Assembly: GCA_028287135.1 (NCBI GenBank)
Contig: JAQBQE010000056.1
Location: 1 to 33,505 of the forward strand
Length of the DNA: 33,505 nucleotides
Source of the DNA: Myxococcales bacterium
GTDB lineage: Bacteria > Myxococcota_A > Polyangia > Haliangiales > Haliangiaceae
Direction of reading: 5' to 3'
The number at the start of each line of letters is the position of its first letter. Position 1 is the stretch's first letter. The position numbers were made by a program, and so were the translations under genes. This document shows, piece after piece, positions 8,536 to 21,737 of the stretch. Under the pieces are notes generated by a model. It did no database searches. It was given only the letters and a program-made list of their open reading frames with translations, and was not told where the DNA came from.

Positions 8536-10223
8536 ATGCCCATGTCGACCTCCAACCTCCCGCCTGAGCTCCGCGATGAGGAAGCATCCGAAACGGATGC
8601 CCTGATCAGCTATGGCCGCGACATCCTGGTCGTCGATGACAACCAGGCCAACCTGGTCGCCGTCGAAGCGGCGCTGTCGTCGCTCGGTCGCAAGCTCGTG
8701 TTTGCGCACTCGGGAGTCGAGGCGCTCGGCAAGCTGCTCGAACAGGACTTCGCGCTGATCATCCTCGATGTCGCGATGCCCGGCATGGACGGGTTCGAGA
8801 CCGCCAAGCTCGTGCGCTCCCGCGACAAGAACCGCGCGACCCCGATCATCTTCGTGACCGGTCTGTCGTGGCAGGACGACGCGGTGATCCGCGGTTACGA
8901 GCTCGGCGCGTTCGACTTCCTGATGAAGCCGATCCGCCCCGAGGTGCTGCGCGCCAAGGCCAGCGTGTTCGTGCAGCTCCAGGAGCGAACGATCGAGCTC
9001 AAGGCCAAGGCCGACGAGCTTCGCGAAGCCCAGGCCCGCGCCCACGAGCGCGAGCTGCTCGCCCAGCGCCGCCGCTTCGAGTCCGAGGTGATGGAGCGCC
9101 AGATGGCGCAGCTCGCCGAGACCGATCGCCGCAAGGACGAGTTCCTGGCGATCCTCGCGCACGAGCTGCGCAATCCGCTGCAGCCGCTGCAGACCGCCGT
9201 CGAGGTCCTCGAGCACGATCCGGACAAGCCGGTTCCGCCGCGGATCCGCGGCATCGTGCAGCGCCAGGTCCACCACATCACGCGGCTCGTCGATGATCTG
9301 CTCGATGTCGCCCGGTTCACAGCCGGCAAGCTCGAGCTGCGTCGCGCCCTGGTCAAGCTCGGCGACATCGTCGACGAATCCGTGACCGCGTGCAAAGGCG
9401 CGATCGACGCGCGCAAGCATACGATCGACGTGGTCGGCGGTGGCGACGCCGTCGTCGTCAACGGCGATGCCGTGCGCCTGATCCAGGTCGTCTGCAACTT
9501 GCTGAACAACGCCGCGAAGTACACCGACCCGGGCGGCAAGATCTCGGTGCGCTGGGGCTCCACCGGCGGGCGCGGCTTCATCACGGTGACCGACAACGGT
9601 AAGGGCATTCCGGCCGACGTGTTGCCGCGGATCTTCGACATGTTCGTGCAGGAGCGCGTCCGCTCGAGTGGCGCCGGCGGCCTCGGCCTCGGCCTCGGTC
9701 TCGTCAAGCGGCTGGTCGAGCTCCACGGCGGAACGGTCCGCGCGGACAGTGCAGGTCCCGACCGGGGCAGCATGTTCTCGCTCGAGATCCCGCTCGCCTC
9801 CGAGGCGCTGGTCGAGTCGAACCTCCCGGCCGCGGCCACGGTCCCGGCCCAGAAGAAGTCGCTGCGTGCGGTGGTCTGCGATGACGCTGCGGATCTCCGC
9901 GAGCTGGTCGCCGACCTGCTGCGGTTGCGCGGCCATGACGTCACCGTCGTCGAGGACGGTCCGTCCGCGGTGAAGATGATCTGCCTCGAGCGGCCCGATG
10001 TCGCCCTGATCGATATCGGCCTGCCCGACATGGATGGCTACGAGGTCGCCCGCCAGATCCGGCTCGCGGTGACCGATTACAAGCCGCGCTTGATCGCGAT
10101 GACCGGCTACGGCCAGGCCAGCGATCGGGCGAGTGCCTTCGAGGCCGGCTTCGACGCACACATCACCAAGCCTGCGAGCGCAGACAAGATCCTGCGCGCT
10201 CTCTACGGAAGCCCAGAGGAAGC

Positions 10224-10227
<4 letters not shown>
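8536..10227 (+). CDS. hybrid histidine kinase: REC - HisKA - HATPase - REC
   Basis: 563 aa, cytoplasmic, no membrane segment. Domain order: receiver at about 28-145 (acidic pair Asp34/35, phospho-acceptor Asp78 in [10 protein letters not shown], Lys131); charged coiled coil at about 147-200; HisKA with His209 in AHELRNPLQ; HATPase with N-box [16 protein letters not shown] and a Gly-rich GGLGLGLGL lid; C-terminal receiver with Asp493 in [10 protein letters not shown]. An N-terminal receiver ahead of a kinase usually means that another phospho-donor controls it. The stop overlaps the start of the next kinase (ATGA, 10224-10227), so the two are translationally coupled and probably form one signalling pathway. 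ATG at 8542 is an alternative start. Confidence 0.93.
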
Positions 10228-16589
<6,362 letters not shown>

Positions 16590-16608
16590 GCGTACGAGCG
16601 CGGTGTTT

Positions 16609-16639
16609 GGAGGCGGCGGGCTCGACTCCCGCCGCTTCC
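16609..16639 (+). terminator. strong GC hairpin after the poly-HAMP gene (also repeat copy A)
   Basis: A 12-bp stem with one G-T wobble and a 7-nt loop (CTCGACT) lies 20 nt after the kinase stop. There is no T-tract, so intrinsic termination is uncertain. The 3' arm is also the first copy of the tmRNA-end-like repeat, and the stem is what a T-arm plus extra pairs would form. Confidence 0.5.
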
Positions 16640-16643
16640 ACTA
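16621..16643 (+). repeat. tmRNA/tRNA 3'-end-like repeat, copy A (att-like)
   Basis: Reads CTCGACTCCCGCCGCTTCC then ACTA. It differs from copies B to D by C for T at the first loop base and T for C in the acceptor part. Unlike the others, its 5' T-stem strand (GGCGGG) is present and pairs. There is no tmRNA or tRNA body upstream, because the kinase gene ends 31 nt before. Confidence 0.6.
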
Positions 16644-16663
16644 CTATTCACCGAGGACCGATG

Positions 16664-16839
16664 CTAGTCCTCAAGATCGGAGAGCATGCGCAGGAGTTCG
16701 CGCCGAAGCGCCGGCGATCTCCGTTGGTGCGCCACGCCGCGATCACCGATTCGAGATCGTCGGCGACCGGATCTTCGTCGGTGATCGGCGGGTTCAGCCA
16801 AGATTTCGTGCCGGTACGTTGCGGCACCCGCCGCCTCAT
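16664..16839 (-). pseudogene. short ORF tail, copy A (frameshifted, about 58 aa)
   Basis: Reading from ATG 16839 gives MRRRVPQRTG, then NPPITDEDPVADDLESVIAA, then WRTNGDRRR. Compared with copy B, one base is missing near 16708-16711; restoring it gives LRRELLRMLSDLED and a stop at 16664. It begins 43 nt after the stop of the unknown gene at 16883-17870 and may be its operon partner. Copies B, C and D share the pattern DPV..(L)..I..W...D...(L)RR.LL..L..LED. Function unknown; the C-terminus looks like an amphipathic helix. Confidence 0.45.
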
Positions 16840-16882
16840 CGAGTTGTCGGCATTGACTCTCGACACCGTCCGCGCCGGCGGA

Positions 16883-17870
16883 TCAATCGCTGAAGCCGTG
16901 CACGGGTGGCAGTCCCGCCGCGGCCCACGCGAAGATGCGTGCTCGCTCCTCGACCGGCAGATCGTCTGAGGCGTAGCCGGCGAACTGCGGGGTAATCTGG
17001 AGAGCGCCGCCAGTTCGCTGGTCGAAGGCATCCACCAAGGCGAGCGGATCGAGGTTTGACCATCGCAACAGTGCGTCCCCGATCTCCTTGAGGACAGTAC
17101 GTCGCGACGGAGCGAGCAGCTCGAGGCTCCCGCCAGCCAGTGCGAGTTGCGCCTCGAACTCGGCGCCGTGGTGTACCAGCCGCCAACCGTCCCAGACCTG
17201 GCCCTGCAGATCCTGGTGAAACCCCGCCTCCCACAGGTCGATGCGCCGCGCGGCCAGGTCCAAGTGCGCACCACTAGAGGGCGCCCCGTCGCCGTGCAAT
17301 AGAAGCGTAAGTGAGCCGTGCCCCGCGAGGGCTGCCAGCCGTTCGACGACCCCACCTTGAAAATTGAAGAGCGAAGGAGCCGCGACGATCGACGTGTACA
17401 GCGTCACGCGTCCGTCTGGATGGTGGACACTGAACACGCCGAACACGCGATCGTGGCTTTCCTCGAAACGGTCCGGATCGACCAACTCCCGGTCGCGACC
17501 GGATCGCACGACATCGCGCTCGATGCCTAGATGGTCGACGAGGTCGCCCAGTCCCTCGAACGCCCACCGCACGCTCCAACCAGGCCACGTGCGGTGCATC
17601 AGCGCGAGCATCAAACGATGACGCATCGGATCGTAACGGATGTCCTCACCGCCAAAGAACAGCAACTCGTGGCGCCGGAGATCGACGAGCGCGCCGCCTT
17701 CGCACCACACTTCATCGAGCCATCCGTGCTCCACCGACTGCGCGCGGATGAAGTTGATCGCGTGGACTGGTTCCCCAGAACAAGAGCTCATCAGCCCGGT
17801 TCGCGTCCTTCGCGAAGTACAGCGTGAATCCCGTCTCATCGACGAGGACGTAGTTGGCGCGCGAGCTCAT
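16883..17870 (-). CDS. unknown cargo protein, interrupted by a 1-nt frameshift
   Basis: Without the frameshift the reading frame would begin at 17839, giving 318 aa with a nonsensical N-terminus. A better start is ATG 17870: MSSRANYVLVDETGFTLYFA and onward to ADELLFW, which then joins the main frame at EPVHAINFIRAQ if one G of the GGGG run (plus-strand CCCC at 17773-17776) is removed. The main body contains WLDEVWCEGGALVDL, HELLFFGGEDIRYDP and MHRTWPGWSVRWAFEG: a soluble, Trp-rich protein of about 328 aa with no signal or membrane segment. I do not recognise a named family. The frameshift may be a real inactivation, a sequencing error or, less likely, programmed. Confidence 0.65.
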
Positions 17871-18175
17871 GTTAGGTCAGACCTAGTTGCATCTTACACG
17901 GCCGGCATCCGCGCTCAGGCACCTCCCTGAATTCGGTGTCCGCGAAGCGACACTAAGTCGCTACCGGCACCGGCCGCGAAACGGCGTTGCTGCCGTGTTG
18001 GCCGCCGCACCCGATTCCGCACGACGCAATCACGCCACACAACACGCGGGTGAGTACCATCGAGCGCATCTACTTCCGAAAGGTCAATGAATCCTATCGG
18101 AAGTGAGGTCCAATAGATGTGGTACGCGCACGCCCCAGGTTACGAGCGGTATCGTGGGAAGCGCGAAGCGTGGCG
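17871..18175. other. 305-bp non-coding stretch inside the island
   Basis: No supported gene. It contains an 8-bp inverted repeat, ACTTCCGA at 18072-18079 and TCGGAAGT at 18097-18104. The part nearest 17870 should hold the promoter of the minus-strand cargo gene; GGTCAGACCTAG near 17874-17885 is close to it and locally less GC-rich. Confidence 0.4.
18072..18104. repeat. 8-bp inverted repeat with 17-nt centre
   Basis: ACTTCCGA and TCGGAAGT are exact reverse complements. The repeat sits in the gap between the first cargo gene and short ORF tail B. Possible protein-binding site; no further evidence. Confidence 0.35.
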
Positions 18176-18361
18176 CTAGTCGTCGAGACCAGTAAGCAAG
18201 CGAAGTAGTTCGCGACGAAGCCGCCTGCGATCGCCGTCCGTGCGCCATGCCGCGATCGCCGCGTCGAGATTGTTGGCGACTGGATCTCCGTCGGCAATCG
18301 ACGGTTCCCGTTGAAGATCGGCAACTGGACCACAGCATGGTCCAAGCGGGTCCCGACCGGG
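18176..18361 (-). pseudogene. short ORF tail, copy B
   Basis: In-frame sequence REPSIADGDPVANNLDAAIA then AWRTDGDRRRLRRELLRLL and TGLDD-stop (stop at 18176-18178). It is closely related to copy A at both DNA and protein level. The frame is continuous with the integrase/att reading frame upstream except for one TGA at 18362-18364, and no good start codon is apparent, so it looks like a remnant. An exact inverted repeat (TGGACCA-N5-TGGTCCA, 18326-18344) lies within its 5' part. Confidence 0.45.
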
Positions 18362-18440
18362 TCACTCGCGAGCGGATCGCACCCATCCAACACGTTGATC
18401 ACAGTGCTCTGGTCTGCTCGTGCTTGCTCGCTTGCTCGCG

Positions 18441-18468
18441 TTCGACTCCCGCCGCCTCCACCATTCCA
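18441..18468 (+). repeat. tmRNA/tRNA 3'-end-like repeat, copy B (att-like)
   Basis: Starts TTCGACTCCCGCCGCCTCCA and continues CCATTCCA: a consensus T-loop (TTCGACT), T-stem 3' strand, seven-base acceptor 3' strand, discriminator A and encoded CCA. The 28 bp are identical to copy C. Beyond it lies an inverted repeat, CGAAATC-N6-GATTTCG (18473-18492). The pattern matches tmRNA 3' ends better than tRNA-Ser (discriminator A, not G). Confidence 0.65.
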
Positions 18469-18472
18469 TGCC

Positions 18473-18492
18473 CGAAATCTCTGGTGATTTCG
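18473..18492. repeat. inverted repeat next to att-like copy B
   Basis: CGAAATC and GATTTCG pair exactly around TCTGGT. The same structure follows copy C (20030-20047). It could be a recombinase core site or the terminator of the original target gene. Confidence 0.5.
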
Positions 18493-18685
18493 TGCGGGAC
18501 TTCTTCGTGTGCGTCACCCGTGTCTCGATCATGTGCGGGTCGGCGCCGTCGTCGAGCGCGAGCGTTATGAACGTAGCGCGCATGTCGTAGTGACGACGAA
18601 GCCGCCAGCCGAGCGCCGGAAGGTCCTCCTCGCGCCACCGCTTGCCACTATCAAGTCGGCAAGCTTCGCGTCGCGGAACATGGCC
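18493..18685 (-). pseudogene. tyrosine recombinase (integrase) C-terminal fragment, copy B
   Basis: The minus strand reads HYDMRATFITLALDDGADPH then MIETRVTHTKKSRT. This has the integrase signature (H-D-M-R-A-T-F with the catalytic Arg, and a later T-H-T-K-K-S-R segment), equivalent to copy C. The reading then runs straight into the att-like repeat: about 170 bp present in copy C, including the region that should hold the catalytic Tyr, is deleted here. The N-terminal catalytic part is also gone, replaced by the primase fragment. Confidence 0.6.
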
Positions 18686-18823
18686 GACACGACGTCGTGT
18701 GTCGGGCGTTAGCAAGTAGCCGAGCCATTCCTGCAACATCGCGATCGACTCCGCGTCGGTGGGCCAGAGTTGCCCCAGGAACGCGCGCCAGCGCGTTGGC
18801 TCCGGGGCCCGCGGACCGAACAT
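18686..18823 (-). pseudogene. phage/plasmid-type primase fragment
   Basis: The minus strand reads EPTRWRAFLGQLWPTDAESI then AMLQEWLGYLLTPDTR. This is characteristic of the segment ahead of the helicase P-loop in D5/P4-type primases (W..FL..LWP.D.ES...LQEW.GY.LTPDT). The P-loop that should follow is missing; the frame instead fuses to the integrase fragment. It starts 6 nt after the stop of the lipoprotein gene. It is evidence for a former self-replicating or satellite-type element. Confidence 0.6.
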
Positions 18824-18829
18824 GTAGGG

Positions 18830-19645
18830 CTACGGCCGCTTATGGCCGAGCGCGCCGAACAGGTTCTTGTTGAGCTCGTACCAGTCGGACGCCTGATACG
18901 GCGGCCCGCCGAGCTTGTCCTCGATCGCCTTCGCAAGCTGCTCGGAGGTCTTGATGTCGGAGACCGTCATCTCAATGCCGAGCGCCACATCGCCCTTGCC
19001 GAGCATCGCCTGTGCCGCCGCGAACGGCGCGAAGCCGAGCGTTTCGTCGTAGACATCGAAATCCATGTGGAACGTGCCCGCCACGCGGAACACGGTCTCC
19101 TTCGCACCGCGTGTCATCTCGTCCGCGTCCTTGCGCGGGCGCACCGTTACGTCATCCCCCACCGCTGCGCCGAGAACGCTCGCGAGCACGTCACCGAGGA
19201 TGATCGGAGGTGGCTCGCCCGCCTTTGCGAGCGCGTCGAACGATCCGCTCTTCATGCGCCGCCCGACGGTCAGAATGCGCCCCACGTGCGCCGGATCGAC
19301 GCCCTTCAGCGACAAGAGCTGCGGCGGCCGTCCCGCCCTCTCGATCTCGAGCTCCGAGAACGTGAACGCTTCAGCGTTCGCCACGCCAGGGATTTTCTGG
19401 ACGGTAGCAAGCACGTCGCGCCACTCCGAGAACGTCGAGCTCTTCAGCACGAAGATGTGCGCGTTGACGCCGTTGATCTTCGCGCGCAGCACGTCGGGCG
19501 GATCCTTCGCCCACGCGGGCTCGGCCGAGCCCGAGCCGGCCCACGGATCGTTCACCTTCGTGGGCGCCGGCTCCTTCCCGGGCGTTTGCTGCACCGGCTG
19601 CTTCGAGTTGCAGGCCAAGAGCATGAGGCACGCGAGGAAACGCAT
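18830..19645 (-). CDS. lipoprotein with LolC/LolE (MacB-type) periplasmic domain
   Basis: 271 aa from ATG 19645 (an earlier ATG at 19660 adds five residues). The lipoprotein signal is MRFLACLMLLAC with Cys12. After a Pro-rich linker, the body matches the periplasmic domain of LolC/E-type ABC permeases: INGVNAHIFVLKS, a PPQLLSLKGVDP segment, VGRRMKSGSF, then FRVAGTFHMDFDVYDETLGF and DWYELNKNLFGAL at the C-terminus. In true LolC/E this domain lies between the first two of four membrane helices; here there are none and the domain is tethered by lipid. It may be a decoy, regulator or accessory of lipoprotein export, or a rebuilt fragment. It is cargo of the second island interval. Confidence 0.7.
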   Translation of the reverse strand: MRFLACLMLLACNSKQPVQQTPGKEPAPTKVNDPWAGSGSAEPAWAKDPPDVLRAKINGVNAHIFVLKSSTFSEWRDVLATVQKIPGVANAEAFTFSELEIERAGRPPQLLSLKGVDPAHVGRILTVGRRMKSGSFDALAKAGEPPPIILGDVLASVLGAAVGDDVTVRPRKDADEMTRGAKETVFRVAGTFHMDFDVYDETLGFAPFAAAQAMLGKGDVALGIEMTVSDIKTSEQLAKAIEDKLGGPPYQASDWYELNKNLFGALGHKRP

Positions 19646-19764
19646 GTGTGTCGCTACCACGACGTCAGCGCGGCGTGATCTTGAACGTCACGTCCTTCTT
19701 GTGCGTGGCGGCGTCGGCCGCGCACTCTCGTTGCCATCCTTGGCCATCGATCGACCACTTGTCA
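19646..19764. other. intergenic region upstream of the LolC/E-like lipoprotein
   Basis: About 120 bp between the lipoprotein start and short ORF tail C. It should hold the lipoprotein promoter on the minus strand. No clear elements. Confidence 0.35.
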
Positions 19765-19902
19765 TCACGCATCCTCGAGCTCACAGAGCAGTGCGAGCAA
19801 CTTCCGACGGACCGACCGTTCGTCATGTTCGGATGTCCAGATCGCAGGGATGCGCCTTAGCTCCGCCTCGACGGGATCCTCTGCACCAACGCTTGGTGCA
19901 GA
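19765..19902 (-). pseudogene. short ORF tail, copy C
   Basis: Reads SAPSVGAEDPVEAELRRIPA then IWTSEHDERSVRRKLLALL and CELEDA-stop, aligning with copies A and B. The frame stays open upstream into the att-like repeat (translated as WWRRRES), so no genuine start is identifiable. A perfect 10-bp inverted repeat (19880-19902) marks its 5' end. Confidence 0.42.
19880..19902. repeat. perfect 10-bp inverted repeat at short ORF tail C
   Basis: TCTGCACCAA and TTGGTGCAGA pair exactly around CGC. A shorter version (GCACCA-CACT-TGGTGC) occupies the same relative place at tail D (21605-21620). Palindromes of other sequence lie at tails A and B. Confidence 0.6.
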
Positions 19903-19996
19903 GCCCGCGCACTCGGTGTCACCCGGTGACAGCTCGACAAGGCCAAGCTGCCGAGAATCGGCGCACGGAGTGTCATGGCGTGTCTCGCCCTGCGCC

Positions 19997-20024
19997 TTCG
20001 ACTCCCGCCGCCTCCACCATTCCA
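19997..20024 (+). repeat. tmRNA/tRNA 3'-end-like repeat, copy C (att-like)
   Basis: 28 bp identical to copy B, starting TTCGACTCCCGCCGCC. It is followed by the related inverted repeat GAAATC-N6-GATTTC (20030-20047) and by two direct copies of GACTGCACCA. The sequence upstream resembles copy D for about 40 bp (GGAGTGTC.TGGC...CTCGC). Confidence 0.65.
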
Positions 20025-20049
20025 GGCCTGAAATCTCTGGGGATTTCGG

Positions 20050-20325
20050 GGACTGCACCAGACTGCACCAAGGTTTTCCGTTTTCAATTCCTGGGCTGTG
20101 TCCGGTGGTGCGCCAGCTGACGCCGCGAGAGGCTGAGCGACGAGCTCGCCGTGGTCGACCCGGCGCACATTCAGCTTCGCCACCTCGGCGCAGGTGAGCT
20201 CCCACTGTCGCCCGCGGTTGTAACCGTCGAACGCGGTGCGGGACTTCTTCGTGTGCGTCGCCCGTGTCTCGATCATGTGCGAGTCGGCGCCGTCGTTGAG
20301 CGCGAGCGTGATGACGCCGGCCCGT
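20050..20325 (-). pseudogene. tyrosine recombinase C-terminal fragment, copy C
   Basis: The minus strand reads GVITLALNDGADSHMIETRA then THTKKSRTAFDGYNRGRQW and ELTCAEVAKLNVRRV. It contains the FDGYNRG segment, whose Tyr is a candidate nucleophile. It is more complete at the C-terminus than copy B, but homology stops upstream at about 20325, where the segment carrying the R-A-T-F motif should be. No start codon or N-terminal domain exists, so it cannot be functional. Confidence 0.62.
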
Positions 20326-20402
20326 TGAACCCGTTGAAAGGGGCGGCGACCCGCTTGTAGCGGTTCAAACTCAGGTGCTAGCAGTCCTGGGCATGGGGGA
20401 TC

Positions 20403-21380
20403 ATGGACTTCTTCAAGAAGAAGCCGAGCCGAGATCCGGTACCACCCGCCGGCAGGATCGAGACGTATAACGTCGCCGACAACGTCGGGACCATTCGTCT
20501 CGAATCGGGTGAGGTACTTCGTTTCGGGCGATCGGCATGCACGGGGTTCGAACCGGCAGAGGGCGTCCGTATCTTGGTCCATGCTTCGGGGCCACATCCG
20601 CTCGGGGGTGAGAGGGTCCAAGTGATGGTCCGGGATCCCAGCGACTCGACCTACGACAAGAATGTGAAGGCTCGTGACGTGGCTGCCGTCCCAGCACCGC
20701 CGATGCCAAAATCGCCTCCACGTCCCACTCGGCCGATTGACACAAATCTGCTCAACAGGCTGGGAAACATCGCTGCCGCGAACACCTTGGTCCGTGGCGG
20801 GCAAGACCCGGAACGGCTCCTCCTCGCAATCAACCTGGATCGAGAGGAGAAGGTCGATGGTGACAGGCCGACGATGAGGTTTCGGTTCGACGTCCAAAGG
20901 GTATCGGCCGACCAGTGGCATCTCGATGCGGCAATCGACGACGCAGTAGCCTTCTGCCGGTTCTCGATGGATCTCGATCTACCCGAAATGCCTGTCATGG
21001 ACCCGGCCAGCTTCGACATGAGCAACTCACCAGGGTTTGCGCTCACGTTTTCGAAGCCGCCTGACCACGAGCGAAGCCCGTCGGCCCGCAGCGCGTTCCT
21101 GCTCGCCTGGCGTGTCGATGGAGGAATGGATTCTCCCAGTCTCGAAGATCCCTTGAGCGTGGACGTGACGGTCATGGGGGTCGAGTTGACCAGCTTGGGC
21201 TATGCGTACGTTCCGACGAAGGAGCCCAACCAGCACTGGGTGCTGCTCAAGTGTCGTCGCGGCGAACAGGCCTTTTGGCTAGGACTGGACCTGTCAACCG
21301 GCGCAGGCGAGGTCTTTCCCCGACGAGGCGAGGTCGAGAGCTACGAGCTCGCCTTGGACTTCCTGTGCACGTTCTCGTGA
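20403..21380 (+). CDS. unknown cargo protein with N-terminal cold-shock-like domain
   Basis: 325 aa, start ATG 20403 preceded by GGGGGATC. Residues about 17-78 resemble a cold-shock (OB-fold) domain: GRIETYNVADNVGTIRLESG, then VLRFGRSACTGFEP and a VRILVHASG strand. A Pro-rich linker follows at about 90-108. The C-terminal 200 residues are an unrecognised soluble domain with Trp and acidic patches (WHLDAAIDDAVAFCRFSMDL; LGYAYVP; FWLGLDLSTG). Third-position G/C is lower than in the flanking housekeeping-like genes, consistent with recent acquisition. It is the only plus-strand cargo of the island and converges on short ORF tail D. A nucleic-acid role is plausible from the N-terminus only. Confidence 0.75.
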   Translation: MDFFKKKPSRDPVPPAGRIETYNVADNVGTIRLESGEVLRFGRSACTGFEPAEGVRILVHASGPHPLGGERVQVMVRDPSDSTYDKNVKARDVAAVPAPPMPKSPPRPTRPIDTNLLNRLGNIAAANTLVRGGQDPERLLLAINLDREEKVDGDRPTMRFRFDVQRVSADQWHLDAAIDDAVAFCRFSMDLDLPEMPVMDPASFDMSNSPGFALTFSKPPDHERSPSARSAFLLAWRVDGGMDSPSLEDPLSVDVTVMGVELTSLGYAYVPTKEPNQHWVLLKCRRGEQAFWLGLDLSTGAGEVFPRRGEVESYELALDFLCTFS

Positions 21381-21450
21381 TCACCGCGCTGACGAGTGCT
21401 CGGGCGCGTTCCCGATTCCTCCTTCGTTTTAAACACCTCCGGCTTTGTGG

Positions 21451-21600
21451 CTATTCTCGAGCTAGGTCCTCGAGCTCGGCCAGGACCCGCAAGAGCGCGC
21501 GGCGCAGCTCAGTGGGGTCGCGATCCGAGCGCCAGTGGTCAACGGCACGATTCAGTCCATGGCGATGCGACTGACCAGAACCTCGTCGAGGATTGGTTCG
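21451..21600 (-). pseudogene. short ORF tail, copy D (frameshifted)
   Basis: Reads NRAVDHWRSDRDPTELRRAL then LRVLAELEDLARE and a stop at 21451. The upstream part in another frame (ILDEVLVSRIAMD-stop) would align with the DPV..(L)..I segment of the other copies, so there is a frame disruption near 21555. It is the most divergent copy. Confidence 0.38.
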
Positions 21601-21604
21601 TGCT

Positions 21605-21620
21605 GCACCACACTTGGTGC
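21605..21620. repeat. inverted repeat at short ORF tail D
   Basis: GCACCA and TGGTGC around CACT, a shorter counterpart of the 10-bp palindrome at 19880-19902. Confidence 0.45.
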
Positions 21621-21717
21621 GTCAACGGGGGTCTCGAGAGCTGTCGGCAGCACTGAGATCGCGCCAACTCCCGGACAACCGTGCTCTGGAGTGTCCTGGC
21701 ATGGCTGCTCGCTGGCG

Positions 21718-21737
21718 TTCGACTCCCGCCGCCTCCA
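21718..21737 (+). repeat. tmRNA/tRNA 3'-end-like repeat, copy D (att-like)
   Basis: TTCGACTCCCGCCGCCTCCA, identical to B and C over 20 bp, then diverging (TTTCGG) without the CCA. It marks the right-hand limit of the island as I define it. Confidence 0.6.

Noticed and set aside
8176..10161. 661-codon minus-strand reading frame antisense to the first hybrid kinase
   Set aside because: Composition (His/Arg/Asp-rich) is that of an antisense shadow in GC-rich DNA; the plus-strand kinase has complete, ordered domains over the same bases.
16609..16643. A complete tRNA or tmRNA gene at copy A
   Set aside because: Only a T-arm and 3' acceptor strand are present; the kinase coding sequence occupies the place where the body would be.
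18430..18470. Peptides such as EWWRRRESN read across the att-like repeats
   Set aside because: These are translations of the reverse strand of a tRNA/tmRNA 3' end, a well-known source of spurious proteins, not a conserved peptide.
20330..20921. Minus-strand frame extending the integrase fragment C upstream across the cold-shock-like gene
   Set aside because: Homology to the integrase stops near 20325; beyond it the sequence is the antisense of the plus-strand cargo gene.
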